Positions 18,278 through 27,225 of a stretch of 64,000 nt of DNA are shown one piece after another; positions within the stretch are counted from its first letter, which is position 1; each line of letters starts with the position of its first letter. The DNA lies in NCBI RefSeq assembly GCF_026967475.1, contig NZ_CP114058.1:1860001-1924000 (forward strand). Reading direction: 5' to 3'. Made by a program: the position numbers and the translations under genes. Origin of the DNA: Rouxiella chamberiensis. Its GTDB lineage: Bacteria > Pseudomonadota > Gammaproteobacteria > Enterobacterales > Enterobacteriaceae. A model generated the notes under the pieces. That model was not told the DNA's origin. It worked only from the letters and a program-made list of their open reading frames with translations, and searched no databases.

Positions 18278-20167
18278 ATGCAACATCACGGCCCTACGCT
18301 TATCGACCCCGCATCCCTTGCTTTTCAAAGCGTGCTCGACCGGCTTGCCCCCACCGATGCCACAGTATTGATTGTGGGTGAAACCGGAACGGGCAAGGAG
18401 TTGGTGGCGCGCTATCTGCATCATCATAGCCCGCGTCGTCAGCAGCCTTTTCTGGCCGTCAACTGCGGCGCACTGACGGAAAGTCTGGCCGAATCCGAAC
18501 TGTTCGGCCACGAGAAAGGCGCCTTTACCGGCGCGCGCGACCGGCATCAAGGGTGGTTCGAGGCGGCGGAAGGCGGCACGTTGCTGCTTGACGAAATCGG
18601 CGAGTTGAGTCTGCCCTTGCAGGTCAAACTGCTGCGCGTGTTGCAGGAGCGTGAGGTCACGCGCGTGGGTTCGCACAAGCCGGTGAAGGTCAATGTGCGG
18701 GTCATCGCCGCCACCCACGTGGATCTGGCGCAGGCCATTCGTGAACGGCGCTTTCGTGAAGATCTCTATTACCGGCTCAATGTCGCCGCCGTTACCCTGC
18801 CGCCGCTTAGACAGCGCCGGGAAGACATTCCGGTTCTGGCCGCGCATTTTCTGCAGCTTTACGGCCGCCGTCTCGGACGTCCGCAGTTGCAGCTCAGCGA
18901 AGAGACGCTCGCAACGCTGATGGACTATCCGTGGCCCGGCAATATACGCGAACTGGAAAATACCCTGCACAATGCCGTATTGCTGAGCCGAGATCCGGTC
19001 ATCACCCCGCACCAGCTACGATTGACGCCGATGAGCACAGAAACGCTGCCGCTCGGCGAGGCGGCGCTAGACACCTTCATGCGCCAGCAACTGCAAAGCG
19101 GCGAATCACAGTTATATCGGCGCATGACGGACGCATTGGTACGCAACGCCTTTGAACTCAGCGGCAACAATCAGTTGCAGACGGCTGCACGGCTCGGGAT
19201 AAGCCGAAATACCCTGCGTACCCATCTGGGTCATCTTGGCGTCATCAGGCCGCGCCGCAGTGTGGGCGGCAACGGGCAGCGATGCGCTACGCCGCATGCT
19301 GCCCATGAACGCGAACTGCGTATCGGCTATCAGAAGTTCGGCAATCTGGGCATTCTCAAGGCGCGTCAATTGCTGGAGGCGCAGTTTGCCGGCAGCGGCA
19401 TCAGCGTGTTGTGGAGCGAGTTTCCGGCCGGACCGCAATTGCTGCATGCGCTCGGAAATGGCGAGATAGATTTCGGCACCACCGGCGAAGTACCGCCGCT
19501 GTTTGCCCAGGCCAATGACAATCGGCTGCTGTATGTCGCGTGGGAACCCGCCGCGCCGCAGAGTGTGGCCTTGCTGGTCGCCAGCGAAAGCCCCATTGCG
19601 ACGATAGCCGACCTGCGCGGCAAGCGGATAGCGGTGAATAAAGGTTCCAACGTGCACTACCTGCTGGTGCAGATTCTGGATGAAGCCGGGCTGACTCTGG
19701 ACGATGTCCGCGTGGTGTATTCGCCGCCGAAATACCCGCTGACGCCAAGCGATCATCACGCGGTCGATGCCTGGATGATGTGGGACCCCTTGCTCAGCGA
19801 TGCCGAGCGCTGCGGGCAATTACGTGTGATAGCCAACGGCAGTGGCCGCGTGAACAATCATCAGTTTTATCTGGCGCATCGCGATTTCGCCGCGCATTCG
19901 GCGGATCTGCTGCATCAATTAATGGCGGCGCTGGTGCAAACCGGCCGCTTTATCGATGCCAACCGCAGCGACGCCGCCAGCCTGCTCTCTGCCGAGCTTG
20001 GCCTGCCGACCGAATCCTTGACCCACGCGCTTGCCCGTCGCAGCCATCAGACGCAGCGCATGGACTTGACTATCATTCGCTACCAGCAGGCAATCGCCGA
20101 TCGCTTCTATGCATTGGGCCTGATTCCACGTGCCATCAAGGTGCGCGATGCGGTGTGGGCCGAGTAA
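18278..20167 (+). CDS. sigma-54 activator fused to an SsuA-like sulfonate-binding domain
   Basis: 629 residues in two parts. Residues 1-245 are a sigma-54 AAA+ domain: Walker A GETGTGKE (34-41), [14 protein letters not shown] with the sigma-54 contact loop near 82, Walker [10 protein letters not shown] Fis-type HTH ([15 protein letters not shown]) lies around 295-320. From about residue 345 a periplasmic-binding-protein domain of the SsuA/NMT1 type begins: [37 protein letters not shown] and [18 protein letters not shown], very like the SsuA encoded next. It has no signal peptide, so it should sense sulfonates in the cytoplasm. Activators normally carry the sensor N-terminally; here it is C-terminal. 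A GGAG precedes the ATG. Likely target: the sigma-54 promoter at 18074-18090 through the two palindromes. Confidence 0.88.
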   Translation: MQHHGPTLIDPASLAFQSVLDRLAPTDATVLIVGETGTGKELVARYLHHHSPRRQQPFLAVNCGALTESLAESELFGHEKGAFTGARDRHQGWFEAAEGGTLLLDEIGELSLPLQVKLLRVLQEREVTRVGSHKPVKVNVRVIAATHVDLAQAIRERRFREDLYYRLNVAAVTLPPLRQRREDIPVLAAHFLQLYGRRLGRPQLQLSEETLATLMDYPWPGNIRELENTLHNAVLLSRDPVITPHQLRLTPMSTETLPLGEAALDTFMRQQLQSGESQLYRRMTDALVRNAFELSGNNQLQTAARLGISRNTLRTHLGHLGVIRPRRSVGGNGQRCATPHAAHERELRIGYQKFGNLGILKARQLLEAQFAGSGISVLWSEFPAGPQLLHALGNGEIDFGTTGEVPPLFAQANDNRLLYVAWEPAAPQSVALLVASESPIATIADLRGKRIAVNKGSNVHYLLVQILDEAGLTLDDVRVVYSPPKYPLTPSDHHAVDAWMMWDPLLSDAERCGQLRVIANGSGRVNNHQFYLAHRDFAAHSADLLHQLMAALVQTGRFIDANRSDAASLLSAELGLPTESLTHALARRSHQTQRMDLTIIRYQQAIADRFYALGLIPRAIKVRDAVWAE

Positions 20168-20259
20168 CTTTTCGTCTAAGTTATGAATTTTATCTATTAA
20201 ACGCTTATTACAACTTTTGTTATGTTTTGTGCACTTAATGTCTTTCAGGAATAAACAAG

Positions 20260-21207
20260 ATGAAAAAGCTGATTCTGAGCGCCCTGACCGCCGCGATTAT
20301 GCTGGGTTCCACGGCCTCTGCATTTGCCGAAACCGCGCCTAAGGTGGTGAATATCGGCTATCAGAAAGCCAATATTTTTGCCCTGCTGAAATATCGCGGC
20401 ACGCTGGATGCTGATTTCAAAAAACAGGGTATCGAGGTGCGCTGGGTAGAGTTCACCGCCGGTCCACAGATGCTTGAGGGCTTGAATGTCGGCAGTATCG
20501 ATCTCGCGGCAACGGGTGATGCGCCCCCTGTGATAGCGCAGGCGGCGCAGGCTGATCTGGTCTATCTGGCGCACTCGCCAGCCAGTCCGAAAACCGAAGC
20601 TATCGTTGTGCCGGAAAACTCGTCGGTGAAAACCGTTGCCGACCTCAAGGGTAAACGCGTGGCGCTGAACAAAGGCTCCGACGTCAACTATCTGCTGGTC
20701 GCCGCACTTGAGAAAGCCGGTCTGACTTACAAAGACATTACCCCGGTTTACCTGACGCCAAGCGATGCCCGTGCCGCTTTCCAGCGTGGCGCGATTGATG
20801 CCTGGGCGATTTGGGACCCGTTCCTGTCCGAAGTGGAAACCAACGCCAAGGCCCGCGAAGTCACCAATGCCGAAGGACTGGTGCCGCACTACACCTTCTT
20901 CCTTGCAAGCCGCAAGTTTGCCGACACCTATCCGCAAACGGCGGTCAAGCTGGTCGATGAGTTAAAGACCACCAGCGATTGGGCAAATGCCCATCCGGAT
21001 GAAACCGCCGACATTCAATCGAAATCGACCGGACTGGACAAGGCTATCTGGGCGAAGGCGCTGGCAAGAATGCCGTTTGGCGCGCAGCGCATGACGCCCG
21101 AGGTGTTCCAGGAGCAGCAGGTACTGGCGGACAAGTTCAAAAAGGTGGGATTACTGCCGGTCGCCGTCAATGTCAGCAGCGCGACCTGGTCTCTCGACAA
21201 AAAATAG
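20260..21207 (+). CDS. aliphatic sulfonate ABC transporter binding protein, SsuA-like
   Basis: 315 residues with a Sec signal peptide (MKKLILSALTAAIMLGSTASAFA, cleaved before ETAPK). The mature part has the SsuA pattern NIGYQKANIFALLKYRG, VRWVEFTAGPQMLEGLNVGSID, KRVALNKGSDVNYLLV, YLTPSDARAAFQRGAIDAW. It should bind sulfonates in the periplasm. No ssuC or ssuB gene follows; it stands alone behind the fusion regulator, 92 bp away, and ends in a terminator. It may share the permease and ATPase of the importer at 22-25 kb, or a set elsewhere. Confidence 0.88.
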   Translation: MKKLILSALTAAIMLGSTASAFAETAPKVVNIGYQKANIFALLKYRGTLDADFKKQGIEVRWVEFTAGPQMLEGLNVGSIDLAATGDAPPVIAQAAQADLVYLAHSPASPKTEAIVVPENSSVKTVADLKGKRVALNKGSDVNYLLVAALEKAGLTYKDITPVYLTPSDARAAFQRGAIDAWAIWDPFLSEVETNAKAREVTNAEGLVPHYTFFLASRKFADTYPQTAVKLVDELKTTSDWANAHPDETADIQSKSTGLDKAIWAKALARMPFGAQRMTPEVFQEQQVLADKFKKVGLLPVAVNVSSATWSLDKK

Positions 21208-21226
21208 CGGATATCAATTAAACCTT

Positions 21227-21248
21227 GCCCCGCCACGTTCTGCGGGGC
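21227..21248 (+). terminator. terminator after the SsuA-like gene
   Basis: GCCCCGC (21227-21233) and GCGGGGC (21242-21248) form a strong stem between two convergent genes. The downstream T-run is poor, so efficiency is uncertain. Confidence 0.55.
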
Positions 21249-21264
21249 AGCGAAACACTTTGGG

Positions 21265-22305
21265 TCAGGCCGGAACCTGACTTTTCAGCAGGGCCGAAAT
21301 TTTTATCTGCTCGACGCTGAGTTGCGGGTTGAAGAGGCCGGTGGAGAGATAGGTCAGTCCGCTGTCGGCCAGTATCGTGACAATTCGCTTGCCTTTGTTT
21401 TCCGGTCGACGGGCAATCTCGCGCGCTGCAAACAGGACCGCACCCGAAGATTCCCCGACCAGAATGCCGTCCGTCACTGCCACCTCTCGTGCCACCTGCA
21501 CCGCCTGCCAACTCTCGACGGCGTAGGCCTCGTCAAACAGTTCGCGGTCCAGCGTCAACGGCACCCTTTCCGGGGTCACGGTACTGAAGGCATGCACGCC
21601 GGTTATCTCTTTGGCTTCGGGATTATCCCTGTCGGGAATCGAATGAACGCCCGGTTCCACGGCAATAAGTTGCACATCGGGGTTAAGCTGTCGCAGATAT
21701 TTTCCGGCACCCGACAACGTTCCGCCCGTGCCGACCGACGCAATCACAATATCGACCCGGCCTGCGGTCTGCTGCCAGATTTCCGGTCCCGTGCTGTGAT
21801 AATGCGCCCGCGGATTGGCCGGATTTTCCAGCTGATAGGTGAAATAGATATTGGGTTCCTTGCGGATCACGTTGTCAGCCAGCCACTTGGCGGCGGCCAC
21901 GAAATCTCCGTCGCTCTCTTCGAGAATTTTATCGAAGCCCGGCACCTGACTAAACGGGATGATTTCTGCGCCGAACGCGCTTAACACTGCAAAACGCTCA
22001 TCGCTGAGCTTGTCATGCAGATAGACGCGAAATTTATACCCTTTTGCCGCCGCAATGGCCGCCAGACCGATGCCGGTATTTCCGCTGGTGGTATCCACCA
22101 GCGTCACGCCCGGCTTTAATTTCCCGGTGCGTTCGGCTTCTTCAATCATCGCCAGCGCAATGCGGTCTTTAATGCTGTGGTTCGGATTAAAATATTCCAG
22201 CTTGGCCAGAAGATCGACGTCGAGGTTATATTGCTCGCGAAAACGGTTAAGGCGTAATAATGGCGTGCTGCCTACCAATTCGGTAATGCTGTTATTGATG
22301 GTCAT
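21265..22305 (-). CDS. PLP-dependent cysteine synthase family protein
   Basis: 346 residues, fold type II PLP enzyme. The lysine that binds PLP is in NHSIKDRIA, and the phosphate loop is TSGNTGIG; GTGGTLSGAG and GESSGAVL complete the family pattern. Relatives are CysK/CysM (O-acetylserine sulfhydrylase) and cystathionine beta-synthase. Its place in a sulfonate/sulfone island suggests it makes or remodels cysteine from released sulfite or sulfide. Start at MTINNS (22305) behind GGAG. It follows the ABC ATPase gene by 15 bp in one operon. Precise substrate unproven. Confidence 0.82.
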   Translation of the reverse strand: MTINNSITELVGSTPLLRLNRFREQYNLDVDLLAKLEYFNPNHSIKDRIALAMIEEAERTGKLKPGVTLVDTTSGNTGIGLAAIAAAKGYKFRVYLHDKLSDERFAVLSAFGAEIIPFSQVPGFDKILEESDGDFVAAAKWLADNVIRKEPNIYFTYQLENPANPRAHYHSTGPEIWQQTAGRVDIVIASVGTGGTLSGAGKYLRQLNPDVQLIAVEPGVHSIPDRDNPEAKEITGVHAFSTVTPERVPLTLDRELFDEAYAVESWQAVQVAREVAVTDGILVGESSGAVLFAAREIARRPENKGKRIVTILADSGLTYLSTGLFNPQLSVEQIKISALLKSQVPA

Positions 22306-22320
22306 GATGAACTCCATTAA

Positions 22321-23112
22321 TTAGGCAACGGGCACATCGGCGCCGAGTAATTGCAGCGCCTCTGTGCGTAATTCAACCAAACGCGGATCGTCGCGGCGGC
22401 GCGGATAAGCCAGGGGCACGTCGATGGTGTGAATAATGCGCGCCGGACGCGGGCTGAAAATCACGACGCGATTCGCCATCAGCAGCGCTTCTTCCACGTC
22501 GTGCGTAACCATCAGCGCCGTGAACTGCTGTTCACGCCACAGCGACACCAACTCCTGCTGCATGCGGATACGGGTCAACGAGTCCAGCTTGCCGAGCGGT
22601 TCGTCGAGAATCAGCAGGCGGGGATGATTAACCAGCGCACGCGCCAGGGCCGTACGCTGCGCCATGCCGCCTGAAAGCTGATGCGGCCAGGCATTGGCGA
22701 ATTGAGCAAGACCTACCTTATTCAAAGTATTATCAATATGTTGGCGGCTCGCTTGCGTCAGCTTCCCCCGCGTCTGTAAACCCAGCGACACATTGCCCCA
22801 CACGCTGCGCCACGGGTACAGCGTCGGGTCCTGAAACACCACCACGCGGCTGGGATCGGGTTGCAGCAGCGGACGACCGTCTTCGTAGATGTCGCCCACA
22901 CTCGGGTTGTCGAGTCCGGCCACCAGACGCAGCAGCGTAGATTTTCCGCACCCTGAAGGTCCAAGCAACGCCACAAACTCGCCCGGCTCGACGTTGAGCG
23001 AAACATCATCCAGAACGGGCAGCGTTTTGCCTTCCAGATAAAAGGCGTGACTGACCCTATCAATATTCAATGCTAATCCCGTAGCGGAATTCACTGTGTC
23101 GCCTGAAAGCAT
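22321..23112 (-). CDS. ABC transporter ATP-binding protein, SsuB/TauB type
   Basis: 263 residues. Walker A GPSGCGKST, Q-loop VVFQDPTLYPW, signature LSGGMAQRTALARAL, Walker B LLILDEPLGKLD and the H-loop VTHDVEEAL are all present. It belongs to the nitrate/sulfonate/taurine importer class. The matching permease and binding protein are transcribed in the opposite direction from 23348. The ATG follows GAGGT. It is cotranscribed with the cysteine-synthase-like gene. Confidence 0.87.
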   Translation of the reverse strand: MLSGDTVNSATGLALNIDRVSHAFYLEGKTLPVLDDVSLNVEPGEFVALLGPSGCGKSTLLRLVAGLDNPSVGDIYEDGRPLLQPDPSRVVVFQDPTLYPWRSVWGNVSLGLQTRGKLTQASRQHIDNTLNKVGLAQFANAWPHQLSGGMAQRTALARALVNHPRLLILDEPLGKLDSLTRIRMQQELVSLWREQQFTALMVTHDVEEALLMANRVVIFSPRPARIIHTIDVPLAYPRRRDDPRLVELRTEALQLLGADVPVA

Positions 23113-23347
23113 GGCTTACCTCATCCATCATATTTATGAATAAAATATTCCGCGTTTCCGGGCAAAGGTAAATGCTCAATACCAGCAAAGCTAATCCCGA
23201 AATTGAATAAGCCTGAGACGCAATTATAAATGCGCATTTGTTATTTCAGCCCGTTCGCTGTTTTTGTCACAGTAGTCAACTAACAAATCTTTACAAACAG
23301 CCTGACGTATATTTTTCCTTTTTCATAAACTAATAAGAGAGTGTTCG
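23113..23347. promoter_or_regulatory. divergent promoter region of the second sulfur importer
   Basis: An AT-rich 235-bp gap between divergent importer operons. It has no gene and no copy of the 16-bp palindrome found at 18153-18200. It may carry Cbl/CysB sites, but no clear consensus was found by eye. Confidence 0.4.
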
Positions 23348-24397
23348 ATGGCAGGATTTACCGACTCTTCACGGCGTGCATTTATTCAACGCGCAGGTTT
23401 ATTGGGCGCAGGCCTTGGTCTGACCTCGGCGCTGCCTGCATGGGCTGCCAATACCGCGGCGGACAGCGTCCCATTAACCCCTATCAAGCTGGCCTGGGGA
23501 CAGACCGCAGTGTGTCAGGCACCGATTTCCGTCGCGCTTAAACAGGGTTTCTTCAAAAAATACGGGCTGGATGTCGAGCCGGTCAACTTTAGCGGCCCGA
23601 CCGACTCTTTATTGCAGGCGATAGCCACCGGTCAGGCCGACGGCGGCATCGGCATGGCGCTGCGCTGGCTAAAACCGCTGGAACAGGGTTTTGATGTTGA
23701 TCTTACGGTCGGCACGCACGGCGGCTGTATGAGATTACTTGCCCCAAAGAATGCGGGCATCAACAGCGTGCGGGATCTGGTCGGCAAGAATGTCGCGGTG
23801 AGCGATCAGGCCAGCCCGTTGCGTAATTTCTTTGCGATACAACTCGCGAAACAGGGCATCGATCCCGACAAGCAGGTCAATTGGGTGCAATATCCCGCCG
23901 ACCTGTTTGGCGAAGCATTGCGCAAGGGCGAAGTGCAGGCGATTGCCAGCGACGATCCGCAGGGCTGGCTCATCAAGAAGCGTTACGATCTGATTGAGGT
24001 CGATAACAACATGAACGGCGAATATCGCATGATGACCTGCTGCGTACTGGGGTTGCGGGGGTCGTTGGTGCGCGACAATCCGGCGGTTGCCAAGGCCATT
24101 ACGCAGGCGATTGTCGATGCACAGCAGTGGACCGCAGATAACCCCGAAGAAACGGCTAAAATCTTCGCGCCGTTTGTGCCGGGCAACGTGCCTATCGATG
24201 ACATCGCCGCGATGCTCAAGGAGCACACGCATAACCACCATTCAACCGGCGAACAACTGCGCGGCGAGGTGGCGACGTATGTCAACGAGTTGAAACTTAT
24301 CAATGTTATCCGCCCGGATACGGATGCACAGAAATTTGCCGACCATTATGTGCCGAATTTGCTGCCTGCCGCACACGACACCATGAAAATGAGCTGA
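23348..24397 (+). CDS. Tat-exported ABC transporter binding protein, sulfonate/nitrate type
   Basis: 349 residues. The N-terminus carries a twin-arginine signal (SRRAFIQRAG, arginines 9-10) and a hydrophobic stretch ending ALPAWA, so it is exported folded. The mature part (IKLAWGQTAVCQAPISVALKQGFFKKYGLD) is an NMT1/SsuA-like binding protein. A Tat signal is less usual in this class. The conserved Cys in QTAVCQA and MMTCCV might relate to it. The permease gene follows 12 bp later. The ligand is probably an organosulfur or related anion, by context. Confidence 0.85.
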   Translation: MAGFTDSSRRAFIQRAGLLGAGLGLTSALPAWAANTAADSVPLTPIKLAWGQTAVCQAPISVALKQGFFKKYGLDVEPVNFSGPTDSLLQAIATGQADGGIGMALRWLKPLEQGFDVDLTVGTHGGCMRLLAPKNAGINSVRDLVGKNVAVSDQASPLRNFFAIQLAKQGIDPDKQVNWVQYPADLFGEALRKGEVQAIASDDPQGWLIKKRYDLIEVDNNMNGEYRMMTCCVLGLRGSLVRDNPAVAKAITQAIVDAQQWTADNPEETAKIFAPFVPGNVPIDDIAAMLKEHTHNHHSTGEQLRGEVATYVNELKLINVIRPDTDAQKFADHYVPNLLPAAHDTMKMS

Positions 24398-24409
24398 TAA
24401 GGAGTGCCG

Positions 24410-25423
24410 ATGTCCAGTGAAACGCTCGACAGGTTAAATCCTGCCGCTGTTCGCCAAAAACAGGGAATAACCCCTGCGCTGACAATCGCGCTGCTTGCGT
24501 GGTGGGCGTTGGTGGCCTTGATGGTCTTCTGGCCGGACAAACCGGTCGGCTTCGCCCCGCCCCGGTTTGTTGGCGAAACGCATCGGTTATTTATGGGGGT
24601 AGCCGCTGCCTTGACAATTGCGGCGCTGGTTGGCCGCGTGCTGCAATGGCGCGTGCTGTTTTCGCCGCTGCAACGCGCTGCCCGCTGGCTTATTGCGCTG
24701 GCAGTCCTGATAGGCATTTGGGAGATAGTGACGGCAAAACTGGCGCTGCTGCCCGCACCATTTTTCGCCCCGCCGAGAGCGCTGGTCGAAGCCTATGCCA
24801 CTGACTGGCAACGGCTTGGCGACAGCGTGCTCAACTCCTTGCGCCTGCTGGCTTTGGGCTTTATTTTTGGCAGCTTAAGCGGGTTTGTGACCGGCGTTGC
24901 CATCGGCTGGTCGCGTGGATTGGGTTACTGGGTGCATCCCATTCTCCGCTTCCTGGGGCCGGTGCCCTCTACCGCCCTGCTGCCGCTTTCCTTGTATTTC
25001 TTCCCGTCGAGCTTTTCGGCCGCCATCTTTCTTATCGCACTGGCGACCTGGTTCCCGGTGACGGTATTGACGTGGTCCGGTGTCTCGAGCGTCGATTCGC
25101 GTTACTACGACGTGGCAAGAACGCTGGGTGCGGGCAATCTGTTTCTGATATTGCGCGTCGCTATCCCGGCTTCGCTGCCGCATGTATTTGTCGGGCTGTT
25201 TATGGGATTGGGCGCGTCGTTTTCGGTACTGGTCGCCGCAGAAATGATGGGGGTGAAATCCGGATTGGGCTGGTATTTGCAGTGGGCGCAAGGCTGGGCT
25301 GCCTATGCCAACATGTATGGCGCGTTGATCGTGATGGCGCTGCTGTTCTCGTCGCTCATCACTCTCCTGTTTGCCGTACGCGACCGCGTACTCGCCTGGC
25401 AGCAAAGCGCCGTGAAGTGGTGA
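24410..25423 (+). CDS. ABC transporter permease, SsuC/TauC type
   Basis: 337 residues. The C-terminal half is a standard binding-protein-dependent permease: GFVTGVAIGWSRG, the EAA-like loop VDSRYYDVARTLGAGNLFLILRVAIPASLP, and PGLG-like ends. The N-terminal 130 residues add three or four extra membrane segments, so the protein is longer than SsuC (about 260). Start ATG at 24410 with AAGGAG 6 nt before; a GTG six bases earlier overlaps the ribosome-binding site. It pairs with the ATPase at 22321-23112. Confidence 0.85.
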   Translation: MSSETLDRLNPAAVRQKQGITPALTIALLAWWALVALMVFWPDKPVGFAPPRFVGETHRLFMGVAAALTIAALVGRVLQWRVLFSPLQRAARWLIALAVLIGIWEIVTAKLALLPAPFFAPPRALVEAYATDWQRLGDSVLNSLRLLALGFIFGSLSGFVTGVAIGWSRGLGYWVHPILRFLGPVPSTALLPLSLYFFPSSFSAAIFLIALATWFPVTVLTWSGVSSVDSRYYDVARTLGAGNLFLILRVAIPASLPHVFVGLFMGLGASFSVLVAAEMMGVKSGLGWYLQWAQGWAAYANMYGALIVMALLFSSLITLLFAVRDRVLAWQQSAVKW

Positions 25424-25437
25424 TAAACCTGTCAATT

Positions 25438-25470
25438 CGCCGTCGCCCTGAAGTTAACAGGGTGGCGGCG
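25438..25470. terminator. hairpin between permease and Fic genes
   Basis: CGCCGTCGCCCTG (25438-25450) pairs with CAGGGTGGCGGCG (25458-25470), 13 positions with two G-T pairs, loop AAGTTAA. It separates convergent genes. Confidence 0.55.
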
Positions 25471-25474
25471 ATCA

Positions 25475-26488
25475 TTAAGTGATTATCCAGTGTCCGTTTC
25501 TAGGTGTGCCGATACGCTCGATTTTGTTCTTTTCTTGAAGTAATTTTAAATTACGCTCAATGGTTCTCAAGCTGATGCCCAAATGCTCCGCTAATTCACT
25601 GCGCGTGGCGGCTGGCTGTTCTTTGAGGACTGTGAGTAGCATGGCGGCCGTGCGAGTGATTCCCTGTTCAGGCTTAACCGACATTTTGACCGACATATTG
25701 ACCGACATTTTGTCGGTTTTGGCGCTTTGCTCGTTAATCCCTTCATTAAGTGCCTCAATGAGTTTCTCCAGCATAAAGCTGATAAAAACAGTGCAATCAC
25801 TGGCGCGATCGCACTCACCCAATACGCGATAATAATCCTGCTGCTGTTTGAAAATCAGCGTTTCAACGGGCAACCATGCCAGTTCCGAACGCCATTGACT
25901 TAACATTAGGGTTTGCCATAAGCGCCCCATTCGGCCATTGCCGTCCGCGAAGGGGTGTATGAATTCGAACTCGTAATGGAAAATCGAACTGGCGATGAGC
26001 GGATGTAAATCCGTGTGTTTTAGCCAGTCAAGAAGCTCATTGACGAGACGATTAAGCTGATTGGCAGGAGGTGCCATATGAATCAGCTGCTTTTCGCGGT
26101 AAATACCTACCTCTCCCTGACGAAGAACGCCCGGATAATCCACCAGTCCTTTCATCAATATCTGGTGCGTCGCAAGGAGATCTTTCCGGCTTGTGCTGTC
26201 GAGCGTCGGGAGCTTTTCGTAAGCCAGCAGTGCATTACGCACTTCCTGAATATCTTTGGGTGGCGCCAGAACCCGTTTGCCCTCAATGATATCGGTGACC
26301 TGCTGCGTTGAAAGGCTGTTCTGCTCGATGGCTAGAGAGGCCTGGATCGTGCGGATACGATTCTCTTTTCGCAATAAAGGGGAGGCGCGCTCGGCCTGTG
26401 CCGCCCACCGGCCCAGCAGTTCACCTACCGTGATGACCTGATTCAGGATCAAAGGCGTTATGGAAAAGGGAGGCTGATAACCCGCCAT
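25475..26488 (-). CDS. Fic family protein (AMPylator) with C-terminal HTH
   Basis: 337 residues. The Fic core holds the active-site motif HPFADGNGRMGR; the histidine is catalytic in transfer of AMP to target hydroxyls. An inhibitory-helix-like motif, SLAIEQN, lies N-terminally at about residue 51 (consensus S/TxxxE). After the core comes a short repetitive linker (MSVNMSVKMSVK) and a DeoR/winged-helix-like domain (TRSELAEHLGISLRTIERNLK). This layout is common in class II Fic proteins, often autoregulated housekeeping or toxin-like enzymes. No antitoxin gene is adjacent. The target is unknown. Confidence 0.87.
   Translation of the reverse strand: MAGYQPPFSITPLILNQVITVGELLGRWAAQAERASPLLRKENRIRTIQASLAIEQNSLSTQQVTDIIEGKRVLAPPKDIQEVRNALLAYEKLPTLDSTSRKDLLATHQILMKGLVDYPGVLRQGEVGIYREKQLIHMAPPANQLNRLVNELLDWLKHTDLHPLIASSIFHYEFEFIHPFADGNGRMGRLWQTLMLSQWRSELAWLPVETLIFKQQQDYYRVLGECDRASDCTVFISFMLEKLIEALNEGINEQSAKTDKMSVNMSVKMSVKPEQGITRTAAMLLTVLKEQPAATRSELAEHLGISLRTIERNLKLLQEKNKIERIGTPRNGHWIIT
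25677..25712. repeat. 12-bp tandem repeat, three units, inside the Fic gene
   Basis: ACCGACATTTTG, ACCGACATATTG and ACCGACATTTTG follow each other without a gap. They encode the four-residue repeat KMSV/NMSV in the linker between the Fic core and the HTH domain. Confidence 0.85.
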
Positions 26489-26759
26489 TGAGTATCCTTG
26501 AATTCGAGAACGGTGAAATACGTGAATGCTGCGATTATAGGGAGCCTATGCCACGGTGTCACGGCCGATAAATTTCTCTCAAATGTGAACTTGGTTGCAC
26601 GAAAGTCCTTATTTATCCTCATATAATAGCCAAATATCACATACTGACCTAAAATCATCGTTACCTTCAGGCTGTTTGAAATGGCGTCGGTATTGGCACT
26701 CTGGCACCAACGATTTTGGGCTTGGCCTGATTTAGACCGTTTTGTAAAAGGATGACAAC

Positions 26760-27170
26760 ATGAAAAAGGCTTCACTCGCACTGTTTGCAGCACTGTTTAG
26801 TCTCTCGGCCATGGCAGCCCCTCCGACCGATGGCGGTTTTGATCCTTCTGCCGCGCCACCGCCGCCTCACAAGCAGGAAAGCGGCGTTAAAGGTGCCGAT
26901 GATGCCCGCATTGGCAGCAACGTCCGCCAACTGATGTCCAAACCGCAGCGCGAAAACGCCTGGGTGTCGCTGGAAGGCAATATCATCAAGAAAACCGGTG
27001 ACAACACCTATCAATTCAGAGATAAAACCGGCTCGATCGACCTGATTATTCCGCACGACAAATGGCGCGGACACACGGTTAAACCCAATACACTGGTCAA
27101 CATTAACGGCCACCTGAAAAAAGACCACGACCACATGTATGTCGAGGTGAATGCGGTTCACGCCGACTAA
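26760..27170 (+). CDS. YgiW/YdeI-family stress protein with BOF domain
   Basis: 136 residues with a Sec signal peptide (MKKASLALFAALFSLSAMA, cleaved before APP). The mature protein is a small OB-like (BOF) domain: WVSLEGNIIKKTGDNTYQFRDKTGSIDLIIP and VNINGHLKKDHDHMYVEV. YgiW and YdeI are periplasmic proteins that contribute to tolerance of peroxide, metals or peptides. A Pro-rich stretch (PSAAPPPPHK) precedes the domain. ATG preceded by AAAGGA. It stands alone and ends in a strong inverted repeat. Confidence 0.8.
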   Translation: MKKASLALFAALFSLSAMAAPPTDGGFDPSAAPPPPHKQESGVKGADDARIGSNVRQLMSKPQRENAWVSLEGNIIKKTGDNTYQFRDKTGSIDLIIPHDKWRGHTVKPNTLVNINGHLKKDHDHMYVEVNAVHAD

Positions 27171-27180
27171 CCCATCTCAA

Positions 27181-27222
27181 GCTGTCAGGGAGCTTACGCG
27201 CTGGCGCAGACTCCCTGACAGC
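27181..27222. terminator. 12-bp-stem hairpin between convergent genes
   Basis: GCTGTCAGGGAG (27181-27192) pairs perfectly with CTCCCTGACAGC (27211-27222). There is no T-run. It lies between the YgiW-like gene and the DUF1641 gene. Confidence 0.6.
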
Positions 27223-27225
27223 CCC

